In this document: piece after piece, positions 9,113 through 18,418 of the stretch
How the letters are laid out: every line of letters begins with the position of its first letter
Numbering within the stretch: the stretch's first letter is position 1
NCBI GenBank assembly: GCA_019240405.1
Contig: JAFAYL010000038.1
Coordinates: 62,001-126,000, forward strand
Length of the DNA: 64,000 nucleotides
Reading direction: 5' to 3'
From: Acidobacteriaceae bacterium
GTDB taxonomy: Bacteria; Acidobacteriota; Terriglobia; Bryobacterales; Bryobacteraceae
Position numbers and translations under genes: made by a program
The notes under the pieces: model-generated
Database searches by the model: none
What the model was told of the DNA's origin: nothing
What the model saw: the letters and a program-made list of their open reading frames with translations, nothing else

Positions 9113-10244
9113 GCCGCCTGATCCGATATTGGGTGAGCAGTTTCCGCATGTCCCGAGCGAGTGTTGCTGGGTCGCAACTGACCAGATTTAATTGTGGGGC
9201 TGAGAGGCGCAGGAGTTCCGCTGTTGTGTCTCGTCCTAGACCCGCCCGCGGTGGGTCGGCTACGATCAGGTCCGGCGCATCTGTCAGCGGTTTCAAAAAA
9301 TCCTCGGTTGATTCATTCACGGCGCGAATATTGGCTCCGCTCTGTATCGCATTCCACTCGAGATCGCGATAAGCAGGCGCGCTGCGCTCCACCGCGTCGA
9401 CCATTCGAAAGCGGTTACTCAGCGGAAGCGAAAACAAACCCACGCCGGCATATAGATCGAGCGCATGCGTTCCCTGAGCCTCGCCCAGAACCTCCTCAAT
9501 TAACGCATCAATCAAGAACCGATTCACCTGGAAAAACGAACCCCGGCTAATCCGCAGTCTATGCCCGCCCACGCCGTACTCGATCGCTCCTGGCGCAAAT
9601 CCCGAAAGAAATGTGGAGCACCACGTGAAGAAGCGCGCTGCGAGAGGGCGCAGAGTCTCGCTCACATTCAACTGAATTTCGACTTCGTTCGTGAAGACCT
9701 CGAGCGAACGTAGAAACTCCGGCCATTGCGGCTGTTTGGCAGCCCACTGTAATTTCGAGATTGCTTCATTCAACACGGGCGAGGAAATCTCGCAATGAGT
9801 AATCGGGCATAGATCGTGCGATTCAGCTTTGCGAAAGCCTGAGTTTCGGTTCTTGAAATGAAGCTGAATACGATTGCGGTAGTACCACGGAGTGGCGTTG
9901 ATCACGTCGATCTCGCCCTCGTACGCGATGCCCCCGAACCGGTTCAGTGTCTCGCGAAGAATGGTGCGCTTCTGCTCCAGTTCGAATGCGTACTCTGCAT
10001 GCTGATAATGGCATCCGCCGCAGTTGGCGAAATACTCGCACCGCGGCCTCGTACGCTCGGGCGCGGCTTCGATGATCTGCGGTGATGAACCGCGAAGCAG
10101 CCCACTCTTTACAGGGTGAGTCGCGACGGAAATCCGTTCGCCCGGCAGCACGAAGGGAACGAGCAATACCTGCCCATCCACAAGCGCCAGTCCTTCGCCT
10201 CCATAGACGAGCTTCTCGATTCCAACGGTAACCGGGGCTGACAT
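8970..10244 (-). CDS. 23S rRNA/tRNA uracil-C5 methyltransferase (RlmD/TrmA family)
   Basis: A 424-residue SAM-dependent RNA m5U methyltransferase. It has an N-terminal TRAM domain (about 1-60), cysteines for an iron-sulfur cluster (RCEYFANCGGC and DLCPITHC), the SAM-binding motif DLYAGVGLFSLPL near residue 262, ADPPRAG, and the catalytic Cys in VSCDPATLARD. The family methylates uridines in 23S rRNA, or U54 in tRNA. Which one cannot be decided from the sequence. After the usual family end (HFETIAHLEL) the protein carries about 27 extra residues, and these lie opposite the vWA gene. I chose the ATG at 10244. A GTG codon precedes it directly. Its start is only 28 bases from the divergent trpS start. 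Confidence 0.9.
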   Translation of the reverse strand: MSAPVTVGIEKLVYGGEGLALVDGQVLLVPFVLPGERISVATHPVKSGLLRGSSPQIIEAAPERTRPRCEYFANCGGCHYQHAEYAFELEQKRTILRETLNRFGGIAYEGEIDVINATPWYYRNRIQLHFKNRNSGFRKAESHDLCPITHCEISSPVLNEAISKLQWAAKQPQWPEFLRSLEVFTNEVEIQLNVSETLRPLAARFFTWCSTFLSGFAPGAIEYGVGGHRLRISRGSFFQVNRFLIDALIEEVLGEAQGTHALDLYAGVGLFSLPLSNRFRMVDAVERSAPAYRDLEWNAIQSGANIRAVNESTEDFLKPLTDAPDLIVADPPRAGLGRDTTAELLRLSAPQLNLVSCDPATLARDMRKLLTQYRIRRLTLIDLFPRTYHFETIAHLELKHPERQYRMTGNADVEKARPSLSISG

Positions 10245-10272
10245 CACTTACGATAAAAGTTCGTTCTACTTG

Positions 10273-11253
10273 ATGAAAGCACGAGTCTTCTCCGGCGTTC
10301 AGCCTAGCGGCCAGCTTCATATTGGTAATTATTTGGGAGCTCTCAAAAGTTGGGCCGAGATTCAGAGCCGCTACGAAAGTATTTTTTGCATCGTCGATCT
10401 GCACGCCGTAACGATTTACCAAAATCCAGAAGAGTTATCGGCCAAAATCAGAGAAACCGCAGCGTTGTTCATCGCTGCCGGCATCGATCCCCAACAGTCT
10501 TCGATTATTGTGCAATCCAGTATTTCAGGCCACGCAGAGCTGGCTTGGCTTCTCACATGTGTAACGCCAGTTGGCTGGTTGAATCGTATGACACAGTACA
10601 AGGCGAAAGCCGAGAAGCAGGAGACTGTGAGCGACGGATTGCTTCAGTATCCAGTGTTGATGGCTGCAGACATTCTGTTGTATCAGGCGAGCATAGTGCC
10701 GGTTGGCGAAGATCAGTCTCAGCATCTCGAACTTGCCCGCGATGTCGCCCAGCGTTTTAATTCGCTTTATGGTGAGACATTCGTGATGCCCGCCACTCAT
10801 CTGCCTACGGTCGGCGCGCGTATCATGGGTCTCGACGATCCGACTCAAAAGATGAGCAAATCTGCGCCTGGAGCGGGACACGCGATCAGCCTGCTCGATG
10901 AACCTAAGATAGTTCAAAAGAAAATCGTGCGTGCGACAACGGATTCGCAACCGGAGGTCAATTTGGAGACGATGGGCCCAGGTATCGCGAATCTATTGAC
11001 AATTGGTTTAGCCTGCGATCCGTCGCTCACGAGGGAGAGCGTAGCGGGAATGCGATATGGTGATCTAAAAAAACGGATAGCTGAGGCCGTGATTGCTCGT
11101 CTCGCGCCGATCCAACAGCGCTATCGCGAAATCACGGCTGATCCTTCCTATATCGATGGCGTGTTGAGAGAAGGGAAGGCGCGCACTTCCCCCATTGCAG
11201 AAGACACACTGCGCACCGCGAAGCGCGCGATGGGTCTGTATGTGCTCCGTTAA
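10273..11253 (+). CDS. trpS: Tryptophan-tRNA ligase
   Basis: A class I aminoacyl-tRNA synthetase of 326 residues, the normal TrpS length, that charges tRNA-Trp. The HIGH-type motif is PSGQLHIGNYLGA (HIGN at 16-19) and the KMSKS loop is at 193-197. The family motif GEDQSQHLELARD is also intact. The ATG at 10273 follows an in-frame TTG, and the ATG is preferred because the usual N-terminus (KARVFSGVQPSG) starts there. Its stop overlaps the stop of the convergent beta-oxidation gene by 4 bases. Confidence 0.97.
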   Translation: MKARVFSGVQPSGQLHIGNYLGALKSWAEIQSRYESIFCIVDLHAVTIYQNPEELSAKIRETAALFIAAGIDPQQSSIIVQSSISGHAELAWLLTCVTPVGWLNRMTQYKAKAEKQETVSDGLLQYPVLMAADILLYQASIVPVGEDQSQHLELARDVAQRFNSLYGETFVMPATHLPTVGARIMGLDDPTQKMSKSAPGAGHAISLLDEPKIVQKKIVRATTDSQPEVNLETMGPGIANLLTIGLACDPSLTRESVAGMRYGDLKKRIAEAVIARLAPIQQRYREITADPSYIDGVLREGKARTSPIAEDTLRTAKRAMGLYVLR

Positions 11254-13547
11254 TTGCGCAGCGGTTTGCCATTCTGCAACATATATTGAATGCGTTCCTG
11301 CGACTTCGGCATCCCGCAAAGGCTCACAAAGACTTCGCGCTCCAAATCGAGCAGGTGTTGCTCGCTGACCGTTTTTCCCGCTGCGACCCGTCCTCCGCTG
11401 AGCACATATGCGGCCTTTTCGAGAATGAGGCTATCGTGTTCAGTGATCTCTCCAGCTTGTTTTCTCGATTCCGCAGCTTGCACCATGCGCTCGTAACCGG
11501 GTCCGCCCGAAACGGCAACTTCTCTCTGCGGCTCGCCGGGCTGGTAGTTCTTCCGAAGCTCTAACGCGAACTGCTTTGCGTCTCCAATCTGCAATTCGGG
11601 ATTCATCGAGATGCGATCCGCAGGCCGAAGAAAACCCATCTGTCTTGCTTCGGCGGCGCTGCCCGAAACCTTAGCTCGCGCGATCAAATCGAGACCCTTC
11701 ATCGGATCGGCGGATCGCAGGGCCATTTCTTTCGTGCCCCCGGCAGCCGGTATCAAACCAACGTTGAGCTCCACCAATCCAATATTCAGCTCCGCGAAAG
11801 CTTGAACCCGATGGCTCTGCAGAACTACTTCGCACCCTCCGCCAAGCGCGCGAGAAAATGGAGCCGCGATGACCGGTTTCGGAGCGTACTTGATGGCCAG
11901 CATCGCTTGTTGGAAATCCCGGATGTAGGTTTCGATGCGCGCGAAATCGCCGGCTTGGGCAGCGCTCAAAAAGATCTGAAGATTTGCGCCTACGCTGAAG
12001 TTATCTCCTTCATTAGCGATCACCATGCCCTCGAAATCGCGCTCTAACAGCTCGACTCCTCGCATTACCATCGCCACAGTTCCTTCGCCGATCGCATTCA
12101 TTTTGCTGTGAAACTCCAGACACAGAACGCCATCACCCAAGTCGATCAGCGACGCATCGCTATTCTTGTCTACTTCGCCGCGAGCGCGTTTCACGTCATT
12201 GAGCTTCACAATGCCTGGACGTTTTTCGAGCGGCTTGTACTCGCCCTTGATGAGATCGAAGTATTCGGCGCCGCGGTAAAAATGTGTGATTCCGGAAGCA
12301 AGCATGCGCGTGACAGAATCGGGCACTAGGAAGCGTTCGTTCTCGAGTCGCTTTGCAACGTACTCGAAACCGACCGACTCCCAAAGCTCGAACGGTCCGA
12401 GCTTGTGGCCGAAGCCCCACCGCATCGCGCGGTCAATCTCAACGATTCGGTCCGAAATTTCCGGGATCATCGAGGCCGAATAGACAAAGACGCTTGCCAG
12501 CACGCACCATAGAAACGTGCCAGCCCGGTCTGTGCTTTCAAGCAGCGCCCGAACGCGGTGACCGAGATCCGGATCTTTACGGACCGCCTCCACACTTTCG
12601 AAACGCACTTTTTGGGGAACGTGATACTCGAGCGTCTTCCAATCTAGTATCTGAATCTGCTTTTCAGGTCCGACCCGCTTATAAAATCCCTGGCCCGTCT
12701 TTTCGCCAAGCCAGCCGTTCTCGAGCATTTTCAGCGTGTAGGGCGCGGGCTTGAACCAGTCAGTCCACTCGTCTTGTTTCGCCGCGTAAACATTACGCGC
12801 TACCTGCGCCCACACATCGAGACCGATAATGTCCATCAGGCGAAACGTGGCGCTGTTCGGAATTCCGATCAATGGCCCTGTAAGAGCATCGGCCTCTTCG
12901 ATTGTGTAATCGCCTTCCAGCATTGCGCGTTCTACAGCAGAGGTGTAGAAACAGCCGATGCGATTGCCAATGAAATCAGGTGTGTCTTTGCAAATGACAA
13001 TGCCCTTGCCGAGGCGTTTTTCGGCCAACATCGAGACGATCTCGATTACTTCTTTGTCGGTCTCGGCCCCGGGGATGATTTCGAGCAGATGCAGATACCG
13101 CGGCGGGTTAAAGAAGTGCGTGCCCAGGAAGCGTGTCTTGAAAGATGAGGGAAAATCGCGCGCAATTTCAGCCAGCCGGATGCCGCTCGTGTTGGTAGAA
13201 AGAATCGCCTCGGGTTGACGATGTTTTTCGATACGAGACCAGAGATTGCGCTTGATGTCGAGATTCTCCGTGACGGCTTCGATCACCCACTGGCACTCCC
13301 GAATCCGCTGTAGATCGTCATCGAAGTTGCCGGTTTCGATCATCGCCGCCCCTGATTCTGTGAAAAGGGCTGCAGGCCGTAGCTTCAGCGCATTTTCCAC
13401 TCCCCTCTTGGCGATTTCATTCCGGTCACCGCCGCTGGAGGGTAGATCCAGCAGCAGGCTCGGAATACCTGCATTTGCAAAATGGGCTGCGATGCGGGCG
13501 CCCATGGTTCCGGCCCCCAAAACCGCGACTCGTTGGATGGTTTGCAT
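11250..13547 (-). CDS. 3-hydroxyacyl-CoA dehydrogenase / enoyl-CoA hydratase fusion (FadN type)
   Basis: A 765-residue bifunctional fatty-acid beta-oxidation enzyme. The dehydrogenase comes first: a Rossmann NAD site GAGTMGARIA at about 10-19, catalytic-region motifs NTSGIRL and THFFNPPR, and a C-terminal helical domain to about residue 430. A crotonase domain follows (about 450-690) with the oxyanion-hole segments SVGANLQIF and RALGGGCEVVL. This order (dehydrogenase before hydratase) is that of Bacillus FadN, opposite to E. coli FadB. The usual thiolase and acyl-CoA dehydrogenase partners are not adjacent, so they must be elsewhere in the genome. No regulatory site was found. Confidence 0.9.
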   Translation of the reverse strand: MQTIQRVAVLGAGTMGARIAAHFANAGIPSLLLDLPSSGGDRNEIAKRGVENALKLRPAALFTESGAAMIETGNFDDDLQRIRECQWVIEAVTENLDIKRNLWSRIEKHRQPEAILSTNTSGIRLAEIARDFPSSFKTRFLGTHFFNPPRYLHLLEIIPGAETDKEVIEIVSMLAEKRLGKGIVICKDTPDFIGNRIGCFYTSAVERAMLEGDYTIEEADALTGPLIGIPNSATFRLMDIIGLDVWAQVARNVYAAKQDEWTDWFKPAPYTLKMLENGWLGEKTGQGFYKRVGPEKQIQILDWKTLEYHVPQKVRFESVEAVRKDPDLGHRVRALLESTDRAGTFLWCVLASVFVYSASMIPEISDRIVEIDRAMRWGFGHKLGPFELWESVGFEYVAKRLENERFLVPDSVTRMLASGITHFYRGAEYFDLIKGEYKPLEKRPGIVKLNDVKRARGEVDKNSDASLIDLGDGVLCLEFHSKMNAIGEGTVAMVMRGVELLERDFEGMVIANEGDNFSVGANLQIFLSAAQAGDFARIETYIRDFQQAMLAIKYAPKPVIAAPFSRALGGGCEVVLQSHRVQAFAELNIGLVELNVGLIPAAGGTKEMALRSADPMKGLDLIARAKVSGSAAEARQMGFLRPADRISMNPELQIGDAKQFALELRKNYQPGEPQREVAVSGGPGYERMVQAAESRKQAGEITEHDSLILEKAAYVLSGGRVAAGKTVSEQHLLDLEREVFVSLCGMPKSQERIQYMLQNGKPLRN

Positions 13548-13611
13548 TCCAGAAAAAGTGTACCGAACGAGGTTAGCTACGAGCTATGCAGTTCTGATGG
13601 CTGCGGGCGCG

Positions 13612-13640
13612 TTGACTTGCGGAAGGTCTACTGGATAAAT
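13612..13640 (+). promoter_or_regulatory. Possible promoter of the phosphoesterase gene
   Basis: TTGACT (13612-13617) and ATAAAT (13635-13640) are 17 bases apart. The ATG at 13651 would then lie almost at the transcription start, giving a nearly leaderless message, which fits the lack of a Shine-Dalgarno sequence. Confidence 0.3.
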
Positions 13641-13650
13641 AGAGATTGTT

Positions 13651-15021
13651 ATGGCGGATCCCATTCAGCACGTTGTCGTTCTGATGCTTGAGAACAATTC
13701 GTTCGATCGGATGCTCGGATGCATGAATTCCGTCTATCCGGAATTGGACGGGCCGCTCCCGCCAGGTCAAAATCCGTTCACCAATCCTGATTACCCCGAC
13801 GCGAGCCATTCGTTTGCGCAATTGCCGCAGGCGACACACTCTGTACCAGTCGACCCGGACCATGACCTGGATGACGTGTTGCGCCAGATCAATCAAGGAG
13901 ACTGCAAGGGGTTCGTTCGCGATTTCGTGCAACACAGCCCGCAAGCGCCGACAGACGAACGCTACCAGATCATGGATTATTTCAGTCTTGATGATCTGCC
14001 CGTGCTTCACACGCTGGCAAGAAATTTCACGATTTGTGACCATTGGTTTTCGTCTGTTCCTGGTCCAACTTGGCCGAACCGCTTTTTTGTGCACAGCGGG
14101 ACATCGCTGGGCCATGTGGACATGCCCTCAGGAATCTTCCACCCCGCACTTCATTTCTACGATCAGCCGACCATATACCAACGGTTGCAAGAGAAAGACG
14201 TCTCTTGGCGGATTTATTACGGCGATGTTCCTCAATCGCTTCTAATGATTAAGCAACTTGAATTTCCAACTCATTACCGGCGAATGGAAAGTTTTGCAGC
14301 CGACGCACAAGGGCCCGCAGACGCTTTTCCTCAATACGTGTTCATTGAGCCCTGCTACTTCGGAGCAGGCCAGAACGATCAGCATCCGCCTACCGATGTC
14401 GTGCGTGGAGAACAGTTGATTGCAAATGTGTACAACATCCTCCGTGCCAACGAAGAGCTCTGGCAGTCCACGTTGTTTGTCCTGCTATATGACGAGCACG
14501 GCGGTTTCTTTGACCATGTGGCGCCTCCACCTACGATTGCCCCGGACGATAACACCAACAAGTTTGCGTTTAATCAGCTTGGTGTCCGGGTTCCCGCCCT
14601 GTTGATCTCAGTCTGGGTTGATCCAGGCGTGTTTCACGCCACACTCGATCACACCAGCCTGCTCCGATATCTCACCGACAAGTGGCAACTAGGCCCGCTC
14701 GGCAATCGAGTACCTCAAGCGAATTCGTTTGCGAGCGCAATCGCCCGAACCAGCGCGCGGCAGGATTGTGTGATGTCCGTTACGGCTTCATCCCCCCAAC
14801 CGATTGATCCGCAAATGCCCTTCAACGCACATCAGGTCGCATTAGCCGCATTCACGCATCACTTGGAAGTGAACCACACGCAAGCTGATGATCAAACCAT
14901 TGCTGCACATGCCCGCGCCATGGCTTCAGCCGATTTCACCGCTCAAAGCCAAGCGGTTTCGGAACGTGTGCAGGACTTTCTCGCCAAAGCTGGACCGCAG
15001 GTGTTAACCGGGCGTGCTTAA
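13651..15021 (+). CDS. Phosphoesterase of the phospholipase C / acid phosphatase family
   Basis: A 456-residue protein of the bacterial phosphoesterase family (PF04185), which includes non-hemolytic phospholipase C and AcpA-type acid phosphatases. Visible family motifs are VVVLMLENNSFDRMLG at the N-terminus, SVPGPTWPNRFF near residue 139, and YDEHGGFFDHV near residue 285, which carry metal ligands and the catalytic Ser/Thr region. Most family members are exported by the Tat system, but this one starts directly with the catalytic strand and has no signal peptide, so it may act in the cytoplasm. The last 100 residues are helical and not recognised. Substrate is unknown. It stands alone on this strand. 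Confidence 0.85.
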   Translation: MADPIQHVVVLMLENNSFDRMLGCMNSVYPELDGPLPPGQNPFTNPDYPDASHSFAQLPQATHSVPVDPDHDLDDVLRQINQGDCKGFVRDFVQHSPQAPTDERYQIMDYFSLDDLPVLHTLARNFTICDHWFSSVPGPTWPNRFFVHSGTSLGHVDMPSGIFHPALHFYDQPTIYQRLQEKDVSWRIYYGDVPQSLLMIKQLEFPTHYRRMESFAADAQGPADAFPQYVFIEPCYFGAGQNDQHPPTDVVRGEQLIANVYNILRANEELWQSTLFVLLYDEHGGFFDHVAPPPTIAPDDNTNKFAFNQLGVRVPALLISVWVDPGVFHATLDHTSLLRYLTDKWQLGPLGNRVPQANSFASAIARTSARQDCVMSVTASSPQPIDPQMPFNAHQVALAAFTHHLEVNHTQADDQTIAAHARAMASADFTAQSQAVSERVQDFLAKAGPQVLTGRA

Positions 15022-15035
15022 GTGCAAGTGCGCGG

Positions 15036-15542
15036 TCAGGATGAATAGAGATCCGCCTCGCTAACCGCTGATTCCGTTCGCGCTTCGCCGGCGAGCCCTG
15101 CTCGCTTGCGAGCCGAGAACATGGCGCCTCGTGCCGGTTCTACGGGCGCGAATCTTGCGAGACCAGTTCTACGCGCCATGTCGATGTACACGGCTTCAAA
15201 TCCGCCGCGGCGGAAATAGGTTTCGTGCCAAAACCCGGTCCCGCCGCTATCGCGCAAAAAGTTCTGCCACCAGATCCGATGCGGCTCCGAGCGCGACCAT
15301 GTCTCAAGCGAATTGAAATCACGCCAATATTGCCGCATCCCGACGTGCCGCAGTGAATACAGCAGGTTCTCGTGAAGCAGCAGCCCATCCGGATTGGCGT
15401 CCACCGCTCTCGTGATCTTCGGGCCGAAGCCGAGCAGAGTTTTAATCCCTATCAGCGTATTGACTCGCATTCCCAAATAAATAACAACGAGATCAGGGAA
15501 TCCCGCCAGATCAACCGTTTCCCGCTTGGGTTTGCTCTTCAT
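15036..15542 (-). CDS. DUF4188 domain-containing protein
   Basis: A 168-residue DUF4188 protein, a family related to heme- or aldoxime-type monooxygenase-like proteins but without an established reaction. Family features are DLVVIYLGMRVN near the N-terminus and the paired histidines around LLHENLLYS, followed by GTGFWHETYF. Two ATG codons are in frame at 15548 and 15542. The sequence AAAGG lies 6 bases before the second and touches the first, so the start at 15542 is better. It ends 14 bases from the convergent phosphoesterase stop. Confidence 0.75.
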   Translation of the reverse strand: MKSKPKRETVDLAGFPDLVVIYLGMRVNTLIGIKTLLGFGPKITRAVDANPDGLLLHENLLYSLRHVGMRQYWRDFNSLETWSRSEPHRIWWQNFLRDSGGTGFWHETYFRRGGFEAVYIDMARRTGLARFAPVEPARGAMFSARKRAGLAGEARTESAVSEADLYSS

Positions 15543-15617
15543 GATCATCCTTTAGTCGATGATAGATTGTTCCGCGCGCTTCCCAGGTTGATTTGTCCTG
15601 CGGAACTTTAGTTGGGA

Positions 15618-16721
15618 CTATTGGGCGAGGGGCAAGGTGACAGTGTTGCCGGACTCCGCAGAGCGGCGAGCCGCATCAAGAATTTCACTAACGGCGAGGT
15701 TCGTACTGAGCGAAGACAAAAACTCCTCATGGGCTTTGCCCTTGATTAAAGCAGCGAAATAATGCAACGGATCATCATACGGAGCAATTAATGGGCGCGC
15801 ATTGGCGGTCTGGCTCGTTTTCTGGCCTTGGCGACGAAACTCGATCTTTTCGCGCACGATCGTCTTGACATATCCCGTTTGGCCGTAGATTTCCATATCT
15901 TTTCGATCAAAAGGCCAGTTCCAGGAGGCCTGTAATATTGCGACCGCTGATGGGTAAGTTAAGATCACATTCGCCTCGTCGTCCACTCTGGGATAGATAA
16001 TCGGCTTGAAATGCTGAGTCACAGCAGTGACGGTTTGTGGCCGCTGGCCTCGCATGATTCGAGTAGCGAGATCCGCGCCGTAGCATGCGAAATCGTAGAG
16101 AGCGCCCGCGCCATTCAGCTTCGGATCTGTGAGCCAAGCGAGAAACTCGGGCGCAACATGAATTTCCTTGGGGCCGGGGTGGCCATCGTGAAAGACCATT
16201 TTGTGAATAGTGCCGAGCTCGCCGTGTTGAACAATTTCGAAAGCAGCCTCATTGCTTGCGTACCAAGTGGTCTCATAATTCACCAGGACTTGGATTTTGC
16301 CGGTAGTGGCGGCAGTAGAAATTGCACGGGCGTCCTCGTAGCTGACGGCAAGCGGCTTCTCCATCATCACGTGAATGCTGCGACGGGCGCACTCTTCAAC
16401 TACTTTGCGGTGATCAAACGTGTTGGTGTAGACAACAACCGCCTGAGGGTGGGCACGGGAGATCATATCATCGAGAGTTGAAGAGTAAAGATTGGGATCC
16501 AGGCGGTATTGCTGCGCGTAACGATCGAAGAGTTTGCGGTCAGGTTCTGCAACACCCGCGATTTGGACGTCATTCCGGTTAATGGCGGCACTGAAAAACC
16601 CGGCAACGTGACCGTGCACTAGACCAACAACGCCGATGCGAAGAGGAGCTGAAGGTTGCTGGGGGTAGAGAACGGAACTCAATGCAAATAGGAGTAACGC
16701 GGAGCGGCGCGGTTGGCTCAT
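15618..16721 (-). CDS. Secreted Gfo/Idh/MocA family oxidoreductase
   Basis: A 367-residue NAD(P)-dependent sugar-type dehydrogenase. The N-terminus (RRSALLLFALSSVLYPQQ) is a probable signal peptide or membrane anchor. The Rossmann domain follows with GVVGLVHGHVAG, and the conserved EKPLAV Lys-Pro motif is near residue 120. The C-terminal substrate domain contains DFACYGADL. The glycine pattern is slightly atypical, with a His replacing the usual residue. The ATG overlaps the stop of the upstream repeat protein by 4 bases, so the two are translationally coupled. Substrate unknown. Exported members of this family are frequent in Acidobacteria and Planctomycetes. Confidence 0.85.
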   Translation of the reverse strand: MSQPRRSALLLFALSSVLYPQQPSAPLRIGVVGLVHGHVAGFFSAAINRNDVQIAGVAEPDRKLFDRYAQQYRLDPNLYSSTLDDMISRAHPQAVVVYTNTFDHRKVVEECARRSIHVMMEKPLAVSYEDARAISTAATTGKIQVLVNYETTWYASNEAAFEIVQHGELGTIHKMVFHDGHPGPKEIHVAPEFLAWLTDPKLNGAGALYDFACYGADLATRIMRGQRPQTVTAVTQHFKPIIYPRVDDEANVILTYPSAVAILQASWNWPFDRKDMEIYGQTGYVKTIVREKIEFRRQGQKTSQTANARPLIAPYDDPLHYFAALIKGKAHEEFLSSLSTNLAVSEILDAARRSAESGNTVTLPLAQ

Positions 16722-18400
16722 TCCATTCCCGCCTTGGCCATGGCTTCAGTAACGGATTGCGCGGGGATCAGCGAGACTTGCAATTGTTTCTTTTCGTTTG
16801 CTTCCACAGTAACGTCAAGTGCATTCGATTCCATTTGCTTCAGCAGGTCCGGATTTTCCCAGGCATCCTCTTCGATCTTTTCCCAGGCGTAGAGCTTGTA
16901 TTTGCCGGGGGCGATGCCTTTGATGCTGAATGCGCCGTACTGGTCGAAAACGGCCTCTTCCGTGTATTCTTCGCGCCGGTGGAGGTTAGGAGTGTCGGGG
17001 ATGAGGACGACTTTCCAGCTTTTCGGTGTAGCAGGCGTAGAGTGGTCAGTCTCATCGGAGTCGATTTTGATAGAGCCCTGGATAACTCCACCATCCGCGC
17101 CGAGAACGAGGTCCAATTCCCCTCGAGTGCCTGAGTTTATATCGATCGTGCCATCGCTAGATTCGGCTTCGGCCAGGCGAATAGATTTGAGATAGGTCGC
17201 TTCGGGCTTGTTCCAAATATGGATTCGATATTTTCCGGGTCCGATCCCCGTGAATTCGAAAGTGCCGTCAGTTTTTACACGCGCCGGCATGCCTCCGAAT
17301 TCGTCATCGACTGTTTGGAGCGCGATCATGGCGCGCCCTAAATCGGGTTTATCATTCCCCTCGATACGAAGCTTGCCGGATAGCGGCTGAGGAGCTACAG
17401 CTTGAATCGTTAGATTGTGAATGTTTCGCTCGCCGACTTCGACCGTGGTTCGCGCGAGCGTGGTTCCGGGATTCTGGATTACATACAACTCATAAAGTCC
17501 AGGTTGCACACCGTCCACTTCAAAAGAGCCATTTTTTTCCACCATCGCGCCGCGGAATGCTCCGAAGGATCCGGAGCTGCCAGCGCGCCGCAGTCTGATA
17601 TGCCGGACGCCAAAAAATTCCTTGGACTCGGGTACGTCATCAAGGCCGATCACTTTGCCGGTGATCGAGTACGTCGCGCCTTTCTGGAGTTTAATTTCAA
17701 CGTTCGAGACCTGCTGTCCGGCGGCGAGGACGATTGGGACAGCATCTTCTTCATTCAGGGTGCCGGGATAGTAGGTGATGACTTCTTGATGTGGCGATTT
17801 CCCAACTTGCCGGCTGTGCCGCTGGAACTCAGTAGGATTGACAGAGAGATAATACTTTCCGGCAGTCAGACCGGCAATGCGGAACTCACCGCGGTCGTCA
17901 ACGCCTCCGTTTTCGTGAAATTCGCGCTCTCGTTTTCCGTGCCTCCAAATATAGGTGAAGACAGCCACCTCGCAGCGCCCGTAAGGATCGCCGTCTTGAT
18001 CCACCACGCGACCGCTAATAACGGCTTGTGGCGTCAGAAAGAATTGCAAATTATCCAGCTTTTGACCGCGAGAGAGTCGAAGCTCAATTCCTTCGCCGCG
18101 CCCTCCACCGGCGCCGTAAGCACCTTGCACGTAGCCTGGCTTCTCTCCCCATAAACAGTAAGTTCCGGGCTCGACGTTTTCAAAGACGAATGTCCCGTCG
18201 GCATTCGAGATTGCACCATAAGAGCTCGACTCATTCCGAGTATTCGCGACGAGCGTAAGATCCACTTTCCGGAGCGGTTCCTTCGTGAGCAAGTCGAAGA
18301 CAATGCCGCTGACGCTGGCCTTCTGGTCGTTTGCAGGCTGAGATTGTTGCCCGAAAGAAAGACCGGCAAGAAAAATGAACGGGAACCAGCGCAGTCTCAT
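16718..18400 (-). CDS. Exported carboxypeptidase-regulatory-like repeat protein
   Basis: A 560-residue exported protein starting with a signal peptide (MRLRWFPFIFLAGLSFG). It contains about five beta-sandwich repeats of the carboxypeptidase regulatory / Cna-B type. Each begins with a strand such as SGIVFD, SGRVVD or TGKVIG and ends with GxFxxxGxxPGxYxL. No enzymatic domain is visible. Such proteins are usually surface or periplasmic binding modules. I chose the ATG at 18400 because the upstream GTG at 18415 has no ribosome binding site and would spoil the signal peptide. It is followed by the Gfo/Idh/MocA gene with a 4-base overlap and is preceded by the SpoIIE gene 18 bases upstream. Confidence 0.8.
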   Translation of the reverse strand: MRLRWFPFIFLAGLSFGQQSQPANDQKASVSGIVFDLLTKEPLRKVDLTLVANTRNESSSYGAISNADGTFVFENVEPGTYCLWGEKPGYVQGAYGAGGGRGEGIELRLSRGQKLDNLQFFLTPQAVISGRVVDQDGDPYGRCEVAVFTYIWRHGKREREFHENGGVDDRGEFRIAGLTAGKYYLSVNPTEFQRHSRQVGKSPHQEVITYYPGTLNEEDAVPIVLAAGQQVSNVEIKLQKGATYSITGKVIGLDDVPESKEFFGVRHIRLRRAGSSGSFGAFRGAMVEKNGSFEVDGVQPGLYELYVIQNPGTTLARTTVEVGERNIHNLTIQAVAPQPLSGKLRIEGNDKPDLGRAMIALQTVDDEFGGMPARVKTDGTFEFTGIGPGKYRIHIWNKPEATYLKSIRLAEAESSDGTIDINSGTRGELDLVLGADGGVIQGSIKIDSDETDHSTPATPKSWKVVLIPDTPNLHRREEYTEEAVFDQYGAFSIKGIAPGKYKLYAWEKIEEDAWENPDLLKQMESNALDVTVEANEKKQLQVSLIPAQSVTEAMAKAGME

Positions 18401-18418
18401 ATAACCAGTTAACACCGA

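Noticed and set aside
17417-18154. 245-residue plus-strand frame
   Set aside because: Antisense shadow of the carboxypeptidase-regulatory repeat protein, whose repeats and signal peptide are convincing.
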